A stretch of 64,000 nucleotides of DNA from Streptomyces sp. 7-21 (GCF_016741785.1 NZ_JAERRL010000016.1:46357-110356), one strand, 5' to 3'; positions 8,918 through 18,591 are shown, counted from the first letter of the stretch. Made by a program: numbers and translations. The notes: a model not told the origin generated them from the letters alone.

Positions 8918-10357
8918 ATGCGCCACGAGCCCAGCCGCAGGACCGTCGTCAAGGGCGCCGCCGGCGCCACCGCCGCCGGAAGCCTCCTCCCGGGCACCGC
9001 GAAGGCCCGGGGCACCGCCGCCCCCGCCGTCACGCCGCTGGGCACCTCGCTGCTCGACGCGCGCGCCCTGTACTTCGTCTCCTACGACGGCCTGGTCAAC
9101 AACAACGCCTTCCAGCAGCACGGCCTGCTGACCGTGGGCGGCTACCAGTACGCCGTCTGGTACGCCGCCGACCGGCAGGCCACCGTCGCCCGCCGCGCCA
9201 CCGGCTCAAGCGACTGGAGCGCCGTGCCGCTCGGCCACTACCTGAGCGCCGACGACTCGCACAACGTCATCTGCGCCGGGCACTCCCCCGAGGACGGCCG
9301 CCTCCACCTGGTGATGGACTCCCACAGCAGCGGCTACACCTACCTCTCCTCCGTCGCGGGCCTGCTCAGCTCGCCCGGATCGCACGCCTGGACCCGCGAC
9401 AAGTTCGGCGCGCCCCGCGACAGCCTCGACGGCGCGGTGCTCACCCGCCAGTTCACCTACCCGCGGTTCCTCACCGCGCCCTCCGGCACGCTCCAGCTGA
9501 GCTACCGCGACGGCGTCTCCGGCGACGGCCAGGCCGCGCTCGCCGAGTACGCGGACGGCCGGTGGACCGCCCTGGGCGCCTGGTCCAGCGCCACCGGCAC
9601 CTACCCCACGGACCACGGCACCAGCACGCGCCGCAGCCTCTACCTCCACGGCCTCACCTACGGTCCCGACGGCACCCTGCACGTCTTCGGCACCTGGCGC
9701 GAGCAGAACCAGGCCGTGACCTGCGGCGCCAACCTGACCAACCACGACACGGTCTACGTCCGCAGCACCGACGAGGGCCGCACCTGGACCAACGCCGACG
9801 GCACTCGCGTCGCCACGACCGGCTCCGGCACCGACCTGGTCGCCATCGGCTCCCCCGGCCTGGTCGCCGACCCGCTCGGCCCCGACCACGCCCTGATGAA
9901 CCAGGAGTCCCAGGCCGTCGACTCCCAGGGCCTGCCGCACGCCCTGATCTCCTACGTGCCCGGCCGCTTCGGGCAGTGCGTCACCGACTACGTCGCGGGC
10001 CGCACCGCCCACGGCTACCCGTTCCACCTGCGCCGCGACGCCGCCGGGGCCTGGCACAAGACCGAGATCCCGGTGCCGCTGCGCTCCAGCCAGCGCGGCC
10101 AGCTCGTGCTCGACGCCCACGACAACGCCTACGCGGTGCTCCCCTACGGCCGGATCGCCGCCGCCTCCGCCGCCAGCGGCTGGTCGGACTGGACCCTGCT
10201 ATACGACGGCACCGACGAGCTGAACGCCTTCGGCGAGGTGGTCGTCGACGCCCCGCGCGTGCGCGCCGAGGGCGTGCTGTCCGTGATGTACCAGGAGCGC
10301 TCCACCGGCACCACGCCCTCTCCGCTGCGCGTGGCCGACTTCGCGCTGCCCGCCTGA
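8918..10357 (+). CDS. Tat-exported BNR-repeat protein (BNR_4-type, possible polysaccharide lyase)
   Basis: A 479-residue exported protein. The N-terminus has a twin-arginine signal (SRRTVVKG followed by an Ala-rich core and an Ala-x-Ala-type end near residue 32). The mature part is a beta-propeller-like chain with Asp-box/BNR signatures such as STDEGRTW and repeated His/Asp/Trp-rich strands. BNR_4 proteins include polysaccharide lyases (ulvan lyase-like) and related uncharacterised glycan-binding proteins. The substrate is not visible from sequence. It is monocistronic, with exonuclease III 80 nt downstream. Confidence 0.75.
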   Translation: MRHEPSRRTVVKGAAGATAAGSLLPGTAKARGTAAPAVTPLGTSLLDARALYFVSYDGLVNNNAFQQHGLLTVGGYQYAVWYAADRQATVARRATGSSDWSAVPLGHYLSADDSHNVICAGHSPEDGRLHLVMDSHSSGYTYLSSVAGLLSSPGSHAWTRDKFGAPRDSLDGAVLTRQFTYPRFLTAPSGTLQLSYRDGVSGDGQAALAEYADGRWTALGAWSSATGTYPTDHGTSTRRSLYLHGLTYGPDGTLHVFGTWREQNQAVTCGANLTNHDTVYVRSTDEGRTWTNADGTRVATTGSGTDLVAIGSPGLVADPLGPDHALMNQESQAVDSQGLPHALISYVPGRFGQCVTDYVAGRTAHGYPFHLRRDAAGAWHKTEIPVPLRSSQRGQLVLDAHDNAYAVLPYGRIAAASAASGWSDWTLLYDGTDELNAFGEVVVDAPRVRAEGVLSVMYQERSTGTTPSPLRVADFALPA

Positions 10358-10437
10358 GCCGGGAGCCCCCGGCCGTCCGGGCCGCCCGGCGCGTGAGGTA
10401 GGTTCCGCGCGGAGCGTCAGCACGTCAGGAGGGCTCC

Positions 10438-11241
10438 GTGATCACCGTCACCACCGTCAACGTCAACGGGCTGCGGGCCGCCGCGAAGAAGGGCTACGCG
10501 GAGTGGCTGGCCGCCGGCCCGGCGGACATCGTCTGCCTGCAGGAGGTGCGGGCCGAGGAGGACCAGCTGCCTGAGGCCGTGCGCGCCCCCGAGGGCTGGC
10601 ACGCCGTGTACGCCCCCTCCCGCACCGCGCGCGGGCGCGCGGGGGTGGCGCTGCTCACGCGGCGGGAGCCGGAGGAGGTGCGGGTCGGGTTCGGCGAGCC
10701 GGAGTTCGCTGACGCGGGGCGCTACCTGGAGGCCGACCTGCCGGGCCTGACCGTGGCCAGCCTGTACCTGCCCTCTGGTGAGACCGGCACGCCCCGGCAG
10801 GACGAGAAGGAACGCTTCATGGCGGCGTTCCTGCCCTACCTCACGGCGCTGCGGCAGCGCGCGGCGGCGGCCGGGCGCGAGGTGCTGGTGTGCGGCGACT
10901 GGAACATCGCCCACACCGAGGCGGACCTGAAAAACTGGCGCACCAACCGGCGCAACGCCGGCTTCCTGCCCGAGGAGCGCGCCTGGCTCTCGCGCGTCTT
11001 CGGCGACGAGGGCGGCTACGTCGACGTCATGCGCGCCCTGCACCCCGGCCAGGACGGCCCCTACTCCTGGTGGACCTACCGCGGCCGGGCCTTCGACACC
11101 GACGCCGGCTGGCGCATCGACTACCACGCCGCCACCCCGGGCCTGGCGCGGCGCGCGGTCAAGGGGTACGTGGAGCGCGCCGCCAGCTACGACCAGCGCT
11201 GGAGCGACCACGCCCCGGTGACGGTCGTCTACGACCACTGA
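10438..11241 (+). CDS. xth: Exodeoxyribonuclease III
   Basis: A 267-residue Mg-dependent AP endonuclease and 3'-5' exonuclease of base-excision repair. Family signatures are all present: VNVNGLRAA at the N-terminus, DIVCLQEVRAEEDQLP (metal-binding Glu), CGDWNIAHTEADLKN (catalytic Asp and Asn), and WSDHAPV (catalytic Asp-His) at the end. The GTG start has AGGAGG just upstream. Length matches the family. Confidence 0.95.
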   Translation: MITVTTVNVNGLRAAAKKGYAEWLAAGPADIVCLQEVRAEEDQLPEAVRAPEGWHAVYAPSRTARGRAGVALLTRREPEEVRVGFGEPEFADAGRYLEADLPGLTVASLYLPSGETGTPRQDEKERFMAAFLPYLTALRQRAAAAGREVLVCGDWNIAHTEADLKNWRTNRRNAGFLPEERAWLSRVFGDEGGYVDVMRALHPGQDGPYSWWTYRGRAFDTDAGWRIDYHAATPGLARRAVKGYVERAASYDQRWSDHAPVTVVYDH

Positions 11242-11311
11242 CCGCCACGGGCCGGTCCCGCCTGGGGTGCGCGCGCACCCGCCCGGCCCGGGAACGGGAG
11301 GAGCGGACGCC

Positions 11312-12340
11312 ATGACGGCCTATGGCACGGCCCACACGACGGCCTGTTTGACGGCTGGCTTGACGGCCGGCGCGCCAGCGGACCTGGCGGCGCTGCGCGG
11401 CGGCAGCTCCGCGGGCGCCGCGGCGTACGCGGCACGCGTGCGCGCCGTCTCGCGGCGGCTGGTGGCGCTGGACAACGAGCCGGGCGCGCCGCCCGTCGCC
11501 CCGCTGGCCGTGCGGGCATTCGCGGACGTGCGCCGCGTGCTGCGGCAGGGCGGTGCGACGCGTGCGACGCGTGACGTCCTGGCGGCGGCCGCCGAGCTGG
11601 CGGAGATCGCCGGGTGGGCGCTGTTCAGCGCGGGACGGTTCGCCGCCGCGCGGCGGGCCAACCGGGAGGCGCTGCGCCTGGCGCGGCTGGCCGGCGACCG
11701 CCCCATCGAGCTGCTGGTCTACCAGAACATGGGCCTGCTGGCCGGGTGGACCGGCCGGTCCGGCGAGGAGCTGGCCCTGGCGCGGACCGTGCTCGACGGC
11801 CGCCGGCTACCGCCCCGCGTCGAGGCGCTGTTCCGCGCCCGCGAGGCCCAAGGCCTCGCGGGCACCGGGCGGGCGTGGGAGGCGCGCCGCTCCTTCGCCC
11901 GCGCCCGGGGGCTGCTGGAGGAGAGCGCGCCGGCGTCCACGCCCGGCTGGGCGTGGTGGATCACCCCCGAGGAGATCGACCGGCAGGAGGGCGGCGTGCT
12001 GCACCGGGCGGGCGAGTGGCGCGAGGCTATCCCCGTGCTCCGCCGGGCGACGGCGGACACGGACGTGCGCGTCGGCTACCACAGCGTCGCGGCCGTCCGG
12101 CTGCTGGCGTCCCTCGTCGAGGTGCGGTCCTGGCGCGAGGCGGAGCGGGTGGCGGCGGCGCTGCCGCCCGCCGTGGCCCAGACGACGTCCCGGGTGACCC
12201 TCGGCCTGCTGGCGGACGTGGCCCGGCGCGGGCTGCGCCAGTGCCGCGCCCCCGGCGCGCTGCGCGAGGCCCTGCACGGTGTCCTGCGCGCCGCGGACGC
12301 CCGCGCGGCAGCGGGTTACGCGGCGTTGGGCAGCCCGTAG
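11312..12340 (+). CDS. TPR-like helical protein of unknown function
   Basis: A 342-residue Ala/Arg-rich protein. ATG 11312 is preceded by GGGAGGAGCGGACGCC, which decides it over an upstream ATG. Its middle consists of helical pairs such as AGWALFSAGRFAAARRANRE and ELLVYQNMGLLAGWTGRSGE that look like degenerate tetratricopeptide repeats, as in the C-terminal parts of Streptomyces XRE-TPR regulators. No DNA-binding domain is evident. Its last 25 bp overlap the convergent LLM oxidoreductase gene. Function is unknown. Confidence 0.65.
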   Translation: MTAYGTAHTTACLTAGLTAGAPADLAALRGGSSAGAAAYAARVRAVSRRLVALDNEPGAPPVAPLAVRAFADVRRVLRQGGATRATRDVLAAAAELAEIAGWALFSAGRFAAARRANREALRLARLAGDRPIELLVYQNMGLLAGWTGRSGEELALARTVLDGRRLPPRVEALFRAREAQGLAGTGRAWEARRSFARARGLLEESAPASTPGWAWWITPEEIDRQEGGVLHRAGEWREAIPVLRRATADTDVRVGYHSVAAVRLLASLVEVRSWREAERVAAALPPAVAQTTSRVTLGLLADVARRGLRQCRAPGALREALHGVLRAADARAAAGYAALGSP

Positions 12341-13440
12341 GCGTCGGCGATCAGCTCGTAACTGCGCAGGCGTGCCTCGGGGCTGTGCGCGTTGGCCGTG
12401 ATCATCAGCTCGTCGGCGCCGGTCCGCTTGGCCAGCTCGTTCAGGCCCTCCCGCACCGCGTCCGGGGTGCCGTAGACGACGTTGGCGAGCCAGCCGTCCA
12501 CGATCTGCCGCTCGACGGGGCTGTAGGGGTGCGTCTCGGCCTCCTCGGGCGTCGGCACCAGCCCCGGCCGGCCGGTGCGCAGCCGCACCATCGACAGCGC
12601 CCCGGTCAGCACCTGCCGGTGCGCCTGCCGCTCGTCCTCGGCGGCCAGCGCCGAGACGCCGATCAGCGCGTACGGCTCCGACAGCACCTCGGACGGCCGG
12701 AACACCCTGCGGTACAGGTCGAGGGCGGGCAGCGTGTTCTCGGCGGAGAAGTGATGGGCGAAGGCGAACGGCAGGCCGAGCCGTCCCGCCAGCTCGGCGC
12801 TGAACCCCGAGGAGCCCAGCAGCCACACCGGCGGCCTGGCCGGGGACTGGGTGCCGCCCGGCACCGTGCCCTGCACCGGCCCCGGCACGGCGTGGATCCG
12901 GGAGTAGGGGTGATCGGCCGGGAAGTCGTCGTCGAGGAACCGCACCAGCTCGGCGAGCTGCTGCGGGAACTCATCGGCGCCGTCGGCCCGCCCGCGCCGC
13001 AGCGCCGCCGCCGTGGCGGGGTCCGTGCCGGGGGCGCGGCCCAGGCCCAGGTCGATACGGCCGGGCGCCAGCGCCTGGAGCGTGCCGAACTGCTCGGCGA
13101 TCACCAGCGGGGCGTGGTTGGGCAGCATCACGCCGCCGGAGCCCAGCCGGATCCGTTCGGTGAGCGCGGCGAGGTGGGAGAGGATCACGGCGGGAGAGGA
13201 ACTGGCCACCCCCGGCATCGAGTGGTGCTCGGCCACCCACATCCGGTGGTAGCCGCGCCGCTCGGCGGTCCGGGCCAGCCGCGCGGTGGTGCGCAGCGCG
13301 TCCGTGGCCGTCAGGCCGCTGCCGACCACCGCCAGGTCCAGCACGGACAGCACCGCCGGCGCGGTCCCCTGCGGCTTCCCCCTCACTGGATCAGCCTCGC
13401 CGCCCCCGCCGCTGTGCCGTTCCGCAACGCTATTGGCCAC
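12316..13440 (-). CDS. LLM-class flavin-dependent oxidoreductase (luciferase-like)
   Basis: A 374-residue bacterial-luciferase-fold protein that should use reduced FMN or F420. After SVLDLAVVGSG the family landmarks follow: RMWVAEHHSMPGVASSSP, RIRLGSGGVMLPNHAP, RIDLGLGRAPGTD and GTPDAVREGL. The GTG at 13440 has GGGAGG nine nt upstream; usual family members start near SVLDL, so about 30 residues are extra. It is divergent from the phosphatase at 13560. Substrate is unknown. Confidence 0.85.
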   Translation of the reverse strand: MANSVAERHSGGGGEADPVRGKPQGTAPAVLSVLDLAVVGSGLTATDALRTTARLARTAERRGYHRMWVAEHHSMPGVASSSPAVILSHLAALTERIRLGSGGVMLPNHAPLVIAEQFGTLQALAPGRIDLGLGRAPGTDPATAAALRRGRADGADEFPQQLAELVRFLDDDFPADHPYSRIHAVPGPVQGTVPGGTQSPARPPVWLLGSSGFSAELAGRLGLPFAFAHHFSAENTLPALDLYRRVFRPSEVLSEPYALIGVSALAAEDERQAHRQVLTGALSMVRLRTGRPGLVPTPEEAETHPYSPVERQIVDGWLANVVYGTPDAVREGLNELAKRTGADELMITANAHSPEARLRSYELIADAYGLPNAA

Positions 13441-13559
13441 TGCTGCTCGCCTCCCTGAAACGTTCGGGCCCAAGAATGGGCAACCAGCGCCCGGCCGGGG
13501 GCATTCCTTACGCAGGGAGATGTGCGGGGAGACCAGCGAGAACCACGAAGGAGGGGGAC

Positions 13560-14459
13560 GTGCTAAACGTGCTGAACGTGGTGAGTGCAGCCCTGAACGA
13601 CCTGTCCGCCGTTCCGCGCACCGAGCGCCTGATCGCGGTGGCCCGTGACGCCTGCCGTGAGGCCGCCGCCCTGCTGCGCCGCCGCGCGGCCGAGGGCACG
13701 CGGGCGCGCGCCAAGAGCGACTACGAGCGGGTCTCGGACGCCGACGTGGAGGCGGAGGCGCTGCTGCGCACCGCCCTGCGCGCGGCCGTCCCGGGCTCGG
13801 GCGTGGTCGGTGAGGAACTGCCCGAGGACCCGGTGCAGGCGGGCCCTGGCGCCCCCGGCCCGGCGGTGACCTGGTACGTGGACCCGCTGGACGGCACCCA
13901 CAACTTCCTGCGCGGGCTGCCGTTCGCCTGCGTGTCGGTCGGCGTCGCCGTCGACGGCCGGCTGGTCGGCGGGTGCGTGCACGACATCTTCCGGGACGAG
14001 TCCTTCACCGGCGGCGACGGCGTGCCGCTGCGGGTGGAGGGCGCCGCGGGCCCGGTCGCCGGCGCCGCGCCGCCCGACCCGGCGCAGGCGCCGCTGGTGC
14101 TGACCGACGTCCCGATGCCGGGCCGCGACGGCCCGGCGGAGGCCCGGTTCTTCGCCGATCTGGTCAGCCGGGCCGAGCCGCGGCGGCTGTACTGCACCGC
14201 GCTGTCGCTGGCCTGGGTCGCGGCGGGCCGCGCCGACCTGGCGTGCAACCTTCCCATCAGACCGTGGGACGTGGCCGGCGGGGCCGCCCTGGTGCGGGCG
14301 GCCGGCGGGCGGTGCGTTCCGGTCGGCGGTCCGGAGGTCACCCATGCCCCGGGCTTCGTGGCGGTACGGGCGGAGGCGGGCGAGCAGGCCGAGCGCGCCG
14401 GGCACTGGCTCCAGGCCCGCCTGACCGCCCTGTACCTGCGACGCGACTACGGCAGGTAA
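13560..14459 (+). CDS. Inositol-monophosphatase-family phosphatase
   Basis: A 299-residue Li-sensitive-type phosphatase fold. It has the metal ligands in GEELPED, the signature DPLDGTHNF, and the second signature WDVAGGAALVRAAGG. In actinomycetes such enzymes act on inositol-1-phosphate, histidinol phosphate or nucleotide 3'-phosphates; the sequence alone does not decide which. The GTG at 13560 is preceded by GGAGGGGGAC, so it is chosen over in-frame upstream starts. Its 3' end overlaps the convergent small gene by 13 bp. Confidence 0.85.
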   Translation: MLNVLNVVSAALNDLSAVPRTERLIAVARDACREAAALLRRRAAEGTRARAKSDYERVSDADVEAEALLRTALRAAVPGSGVVGEELPEDPVQAGPGAPGPAVTWYVDPLDGTHNFLRGLPFACVSVGVAVDGRLVGGCVHDIFRDESFTGGDGVPLRVEGAAGPVAGAAPPDPAQAPLVLTDVPMPGRDGPAEARFFADLVSRAEPRRLYCTALSLAWVAAGRADLACNLPIRPWDVAGGAALVRAAGGRCVPVGGPEVTHAPGFVAVRAEAGEQAERAGHWLQARLTALYLRRDYGR

Positions 14460-14692
14460 CGCTCGGCCGCGGCCGGTCCTTCCTCCTTGAGGAGTCTGCG
14501 CGCCTCGGCGATGCGTTCCGGGGTCGGCTCCAGGCCCTTGAGCCGGACCAGGTCCTCGGGATCCATGGGCCGCTCGCCACCGGTATGGAGCAGCCGGTCG
14601 GGGGTGGGCCGCGACGTGTCGCCGCGCCGCTTCTCGCCGGCCTCGTCGGGTGCCGGCTCGTGCTTGTCGGGCGTGCCGGGTGTCTCGGGCAT
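14447..14692 (-). CDS. Small conserved-looking hypothetical protein (81 aa)
   Basis: The ATG at 14692 has GGAGGTG seven nt upstream, a strong ribosome site. The 81-residue product has a disordered, charged N-terminal half (MPETPGTPDKHEPAP) and a compact C-terminal half with DPEDLVRLKGLEPTPERI and ARRLLKEEGPAAAERYLP, probably two short helices. No cysteine, signal or membrane segment is seen. It lies divergent from the PP2C gene, 104 nt away. I do not recognise a function. Confidence 0.65.
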   Translation of the reverse strand: MPETPGTPDKHEPAPDEAGEKRRGDTSRPTPDRLLHTGGERPMDPEDLVRLKGLEPTPERIAEARRLLKEEGPAAAERYLP

Positions 14693-14796
14693 GAGGTAAC
14701 ACCTCCGTGCGTCACGTGCCAGCCTATGCCCCGATACCACCTCTATGCACCTGGATCAGAGCAAAAAACCCGACCATCGCATTTACGCTGTTTGTC

Positions 14797-17199
14797 GTGA
14801 CCCAACCGGAGGCGAATGCCGCCGCGTTCACCGCGACCGCCGTCGTTGACATGACCGGCACGGTGACCGGCTGGAGCGAGGGCGCCGAGCGGCTGCTCGG
14901 CTGGACGGCGGCCCAGGCCGTGGGGCGCCCGGCGGCCGAGCTGCTCGGCGGCCCGCCGCCCGCACTGCCGGACCCCGGCGCGCGCACGGAGCTGCGCGCC
15001 ACCGTTGTACTCCGGCGCAGCGAGGGTCCGGCGCTGGAGACCGAGGTGACCGCGCATCCCTGGCTCGACGCCTCCGGCAGCCCGCGCGGCTACCTGCTCA
15101 CCGCCCCCTCCGAGGAGCTGCGGCTGCGCGAGCGCGACCGCGCCATCGTCGAACGCGCGATGCGGAAGGCCCCGATGGTGCTCGGCGTCTACGACGCGCG
15201 GCTGCGCAGCTGGTGGGGCAACGAGGCGGCCGAGACCGCCGCGGGGCTGGACCTCGGCACGGTACGGGGCCGCCGCTACGAGGAGCTCTTCCCCGAGCAG
15301 GAGAACGACGACTACCTCGCCGCGCTCAACGAGGCGATCACGACCAAGAAGCCCGTCCACCGCCTGTCCTTCGGCCGCGCCCCGACCGAGACCTACGACC
15401 GCGCCTGGGCGATCAGCGTCTGGCCGCTCAAGGACGAGGACGGCCGCGTCGAGGCCGTCGCCAACTGGGTGTTCGACATGAGCGCCGAGCACTGGGCCCG
15501 GCAGCGGCTCGCCGTGCTCAGCGAGACCAGCGCCGCCATCGGGCGCACGCTGGACGTGCGGCGCACCGCCCGGGAGCTGGCGGAGGCGGCCGTGCCGCGG
15601 TTCGCGGACCGGGTGACCGTCAACCTGGTCCCCGGGATCACCCGCGGCGACGAGCCGTCGCCGCGGCTGTCCCGCACCGTGGTCCTCAGCCGCACCGTCG
15701 CGCTGCCGGAGCGGGACGGCGAGACGGACCGCGAGATCACCTACGACGCCGGCACCGCCGTGGCCCGCTGCCTCGCCAGCGGTACGCCGTCCGTGCGCCT
15801 GACCACCACCGCCACTCCAGAGCCGCGGTTCGGCTTCGGCCCGGCGAGCGCCTCCGACCCCGCCCGCTGGCCGCCCGGCCAGCCCGTGACCGACGACGGA
15901 CTGCGCGAGGAAGGCGTCCGCAGCCGCATCATCGTGCCGCTGCGCGCACGGGGCGCCACCCTGGGCGTGGCCCTCTTCGAGCGGACCGAGCGGCCCGAGC
16001 CGTTCACCGCCGACGACCTGACCCTCGCCGAGGAGCTGTCCGCGAAGGCCGGCATCGCCCTGGACAACGCCCGGCGCTTCGCCCGCGAGCGCACCACCGC
16101 GCTCACGCTCCAGCGCAGCCTGCTGCCGGAGCGGATGCCGGGGCAGGCCGCCGCCGAGGTCGCCTCCCGCTACCTGCCGGCGGGCGGCGGCGTGGGGGTC
16201 GGCGGCGACTGGTTCGACGTCATCCCGCTCTCGGGCACCCGCGTGGCGCTCGTCGTCGGGGACGTCGTCGGTCACGGCCTGCACGCCTCCGCCAGCATGG
16301 GGCGGCTGCGCACGGCCGTGCGGACGCTGGCCGACGTCGACCTGCCGCCGGACGAGCTGCTGACGCACCTGGACGACCTGATCCTCCACCTCAGCGACGA
16401 CCTGTCCGGCGAGCCCGCCGAGGCCGGCGCCACCTGTCTGTACGCCGTGTACGACCCGGTGGCGCGCAGCTGCACCCTCGCCAGCGCCGGGCACCCGCTG
16501 CCGCTGATCATCCCGCCGGACGGCCCCGCCGACGTGGTGCCCGGCTCACCCGGGCCGCCGCTGGGCATCGGCGGGCTGCCGTTTGAGGTCTCCGAGTTCG
16601 ACGTGGCCGAGGACAGCCTGCTCGCGCTCTACACCGACGGCCTGACCCGGGCGCGTGAGCGCGCGTCGGGCGACGGGCTTGACGAGCTGCGGCGCGTGCT
16701 CTCCGGCCGCCCGCGGGGCGGCTCGCTCCAGGACGCCTGCGACGCCGTCTTCGACGCGCTGCGGCCGGACCATGGCGCCGACGATGCCGCCCTGCTGCTG
16801 GCCCGCACCCGCGCCCTGCGGCCGGACCACGTCGCCAGCTGGGACATCCCCTTCGATCCGGCGGAGGTGACGCGGGCCCGGCAGCTCGCCGAGGAGCAGC
16901 TCGCCGCGTGGGGGCTGCCGGAGGCGTCGTTCGTCACCGAGCTGGTCGTCAGTGAGCTGGTGACCAACGCGCTGCGGCACGGCCTGCCGCCGGTGCGGCT
17001 GCGGCTCATCCGCGACCGGAACCTGATCACCGAGGTCTCCGACGGCAGCAGCACCGCCCCGCACCTGCGCCGCGCCCGGCTCTTCGACGAAAGCGGACGC
17101 GGCCTGCTCCTCGTCGCCCAGCTCACGCGCGGCTGGGGCACCCGCCACACCACCACGGGCAAGACGATCTGGTGCGAACAGCCGCTTCCGGACACGTGA
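14797..17199 (+). CDS. PAS-GAF-PP2C (SpoIIE-type) phosphatase with C-terminal HATPase domain
   Basis: An 800-residue multidomain signalling protein. In order there are two PAS-like domains (about 10-100 and 115-230), a GAF domain (about 235-420), a SpoIIE-type PP2C phosphatase (about 435-655; GGDWFDV and GDVVGHG are metal-binding motifs, then YTDGL), and an RsbW-like ATP-binding kinase fold (about 670-795; ELVTNALRHG is the N box and DESGRGL follows). Such proteins switch anti-sigma/anti-anti-sigma partners in Streptomyces, reversing phosphorylation in response to an unknown signal. No membrane segment is present. The GTG at 14797 follows TACGCT by 7 nt, suggesting a leaderless transcript. 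It stands alone and is closed by a strong terminator. Confidence 0.9.
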   Translation: MTQPEANAAAFTATAVVDMTGTVTGWSEGAERLLGWTAAQAVGRPAAELLGGPPPALPDPGARTELRATVVLRRSEGPALETEVTAHPWLDASGSPRGYLLTAPSEELRLRERDRAIVERAMRKAPMVLGVYDARLRSWWGNEAAETAAGLDLGTVRGRRYEELFPEQENDDYLAALNEAITTKKPVHRLSFGRAPTETYDRAWAISVWPLKDEDGRVEAVANWVFDMSAEHWARQRLAVLSETSAAIGRTLDVRRTARELAEAAVPRFADRVTVNLVPGITRGDEPSPRLSRTVVLSRTVALPERDGETDREITYDAGTAVARCLASGTPSVRLTTTATPEPRFGFGPASASDPARWPPGQPVTDDGLREEGVRSRIIVPLRARGATLGVALFERTERPEPFTADDLTLAEELSAKAGIALDNARRFARERTTALTLQRSLLPERMPGQAAAEVASRYLPAGGGVGVGGDWFDVIPLSGTRVALVVGDVVGHGLHASASMGRLRTAVRTLADVDLPPDELLTHLDDLILHLSDDLSGEPAEAGATCLYAVYDPVARSCTLASAGHPLPLIIPPDGPADVVPGSPGPPLGIGGLPFEVSEFDVAEDSLLALYTDGLTRARERASGDGLDELRRVLSGRPRGGSLQDACDAVFDALRPDHGADDAALLLARTRALRPDHVASWDIPFDPAEVTRARQLAEEQLAAWGLPEASFVTELVVSELVTNALRHGLPPVRLRLIRDRNLITEVSDGSSTAPHLRRARLFDESGRGLLLVAQLTRGWGTRHTTTGKTIWCEQPLPDT

Positions 17200-17251
17200 G
17201 CCGGAGCGGCCCGGCCAGATGCCGCCGGAGGCCGGATGCGGTGGCGTCGTG

Positions 17252-17293
17252 CCAGCGGACCGGGCCCGGGGCGCGCCGGGTCCGGTCCGCTGG
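17252..17293. terminator. Bidirectional terminator after the PP2C gene
   Basis: An 18-bp stem (17252-17269 with 17276-17293) with one G/U-type mismatch and a 6-nt loop sits between convergent genes ending at 17199 and 17326. It is the expected position and form for an actinomycete terminator. Confidence 0.75.
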
Positions 17294-17325
17294 GCGTGAG
17301 GGGCCGCGCGGCCGGACCGGCCGCG

Positions 17326-17547
17326 TCAGCGCCGGTGCCCGGCCCGGGCCAGCGCGCCGCCGTCCACGGCGCCGATGAAGGCGGACCAGGCCGCGTACGG
17401 GAAGCCCAGGCGCGGCCCGGCGGGCGACTTGGAGTCCCGGACGGCCAGCAGATCGCGCGACCGGGGCCTCACCTCCAGGCAGGCACCCTGACCGGCAGAA
17501 TAGGACGACTTGACCCAGGCTGCCGTTTCGCCTCGCACAATTGCCAT
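17326..17547 (-). CDS. DUF397 protein, partner of the upstream XRE regulator
   Basis: A 73-residue single DUF397 domain, shown by WVKSSYSAGQGACLEV, LLAVRDSKSP, GPRLGFPYAAWSAF. ATG 17547 has CGGAG five nt upstream. DUF397 proteins pair with XRE-DUF5753 regulators in streptomycetes (WhiJ-like systems), where the small protein is thought to modulate the DNA-binding partner. The matching XRE gene is on the same strand 180 nt upstream, so the pair is intact. Confidence 0.9.
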   Translation of the reverse strand: MAIVRGETAAWVKSSYSAGQGACLEVRPRSRDLLAVRDSKSPAGPRLGFPYAAWSAFIGAVDGGALARAGHRR

Positions 17548-17727
17548 AGCTGCTCCGGAGTGTGACATCACGGGGTAGGTCCCGTCGGTACGCTGATACG
17601 CCCGCGACCGTACTAGTCCAGGCAGCCGGGCAATGCCCTGCTTTCACTCAACCGGATGTATTTCCAGGGCATGTGACAGCCTGACGGCCCATCACGTGTA
17701 TGTTGCCCCGCCCTTGTGCGGCGCCGG

Positions 17728-18591
17728 CTAGGCCCGGTGCTCCACGGCGATCTGCTCGATGAAGTCCCGCGTCTGCGCGGGACTCAGCGCCTGCGCCCGC
17801 AGGTGCTCGTACATGACGCTGTAGTGCTGCACGTCGTGCGGCTTTTCCAGGTACAGGTCGCTCGTGCCGCCCTCCAGATAGATGACCGTCGAGTCGGTCG
17901 CCTCGGGAAACTCCATGATCGTGTACTGCCCGTTGACGCCGGGGTGAGCGCCGATGGAGAACGGCAGCACCTGGAGCGTCACGTGCGGCAGGCGCGAGAC
18001 CGCGACGAGCCGGTCGAGCTGCTCGGCCATGATCTCGGGGCTGCCCACGAGCCGCCGCAGCGCGGCCTCGTCCACGACCGCCCACAGCCGCAGCGGGTTG
18101 TCCGGGTCCTGGATCCGCTGCTGGCGGCGCATCCGCACCTGGACCCGGCTGCTGACCTCCTCCTCGCTGACCTCAGGCAGGGCGCCGGAGATGACGGCCG
18201 CCGCGTACTCCGGCGTCTGGAGCAGCCCCGGCACGACCTGCGGCTCGTACACCCGCAGCGAGGAGGCGTCCGTCTCCAGCCCTATGTAGACGCTGTAGGA
18301 GGGCGACAGTTCGGCGAACGCGTGCCACCAGCCCTGCTGGCGCGACTCCCGTGCCATCTGCATCAGCGACTCGACCAGCTTCTTGTCCTGGACCTCGTAC
18401 ACGCCGCACAGGTCCCGCACGTCACGCGGGCTGATGCTGCGGCGGCCGTTCTCCAGCCTGCTGATCTTCGACTGGGAGACGAGCAGCCGGTCGGCGACCT
18501 CCTCCGCGGTCATGCCGCGGTCCTCTCTCAGGCGCCGCAGCTCCTGACCCAGCCTGCGGCGCCGGACAGTGGGATTGACGTTTCCCGCCAC
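17728..18591 (-). CDS. XRE-family regulator with DUF5753 domain
   Basis: A 287-residue WhiJ-type regulator. The N-terminal helix-turn-helix (about 8-65) includes LGQELRRLREDRGMTAEEVADRL and VSQSKISRLENGRRSI; the rest is DUF5753 with VVPGLLQTPEYAAAVI and VNGQYTIMEFP. The GTG at 18591 has GGAGGTG eight nt upstream, deciding against longer frames. It forms a pair with the DUF397 gene below. Such pairs act in development and secondary metabolism; the target here is unknown. Confidence 0.9.
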   Translation of the reverse strand: MAGNVNPTVRRRRLGQELRRLREDRGMTAEEVADRLLVSQSKISRLENGRRSISPRDVRDLCGVYEVQDKKLVESLMQMARESRQQGWWHAFAELSPSYSVYIGLETDASSLRVYEPQVVPGLLQTPEYAAAVISGALPEVSEEEVSSRVQVRMRRQQRIQDPDNPLRLWAVVDEAALRRLVGSPEIMAEQLDRLVAVSRLPHVTLQVLPFSIGAHPGVNGQYTIMEFPEATDSTVIYLEGGTSDLYLEKPHDVQHYSVMYEHLRAQALSPAQTRDFIEQIAVEHRA

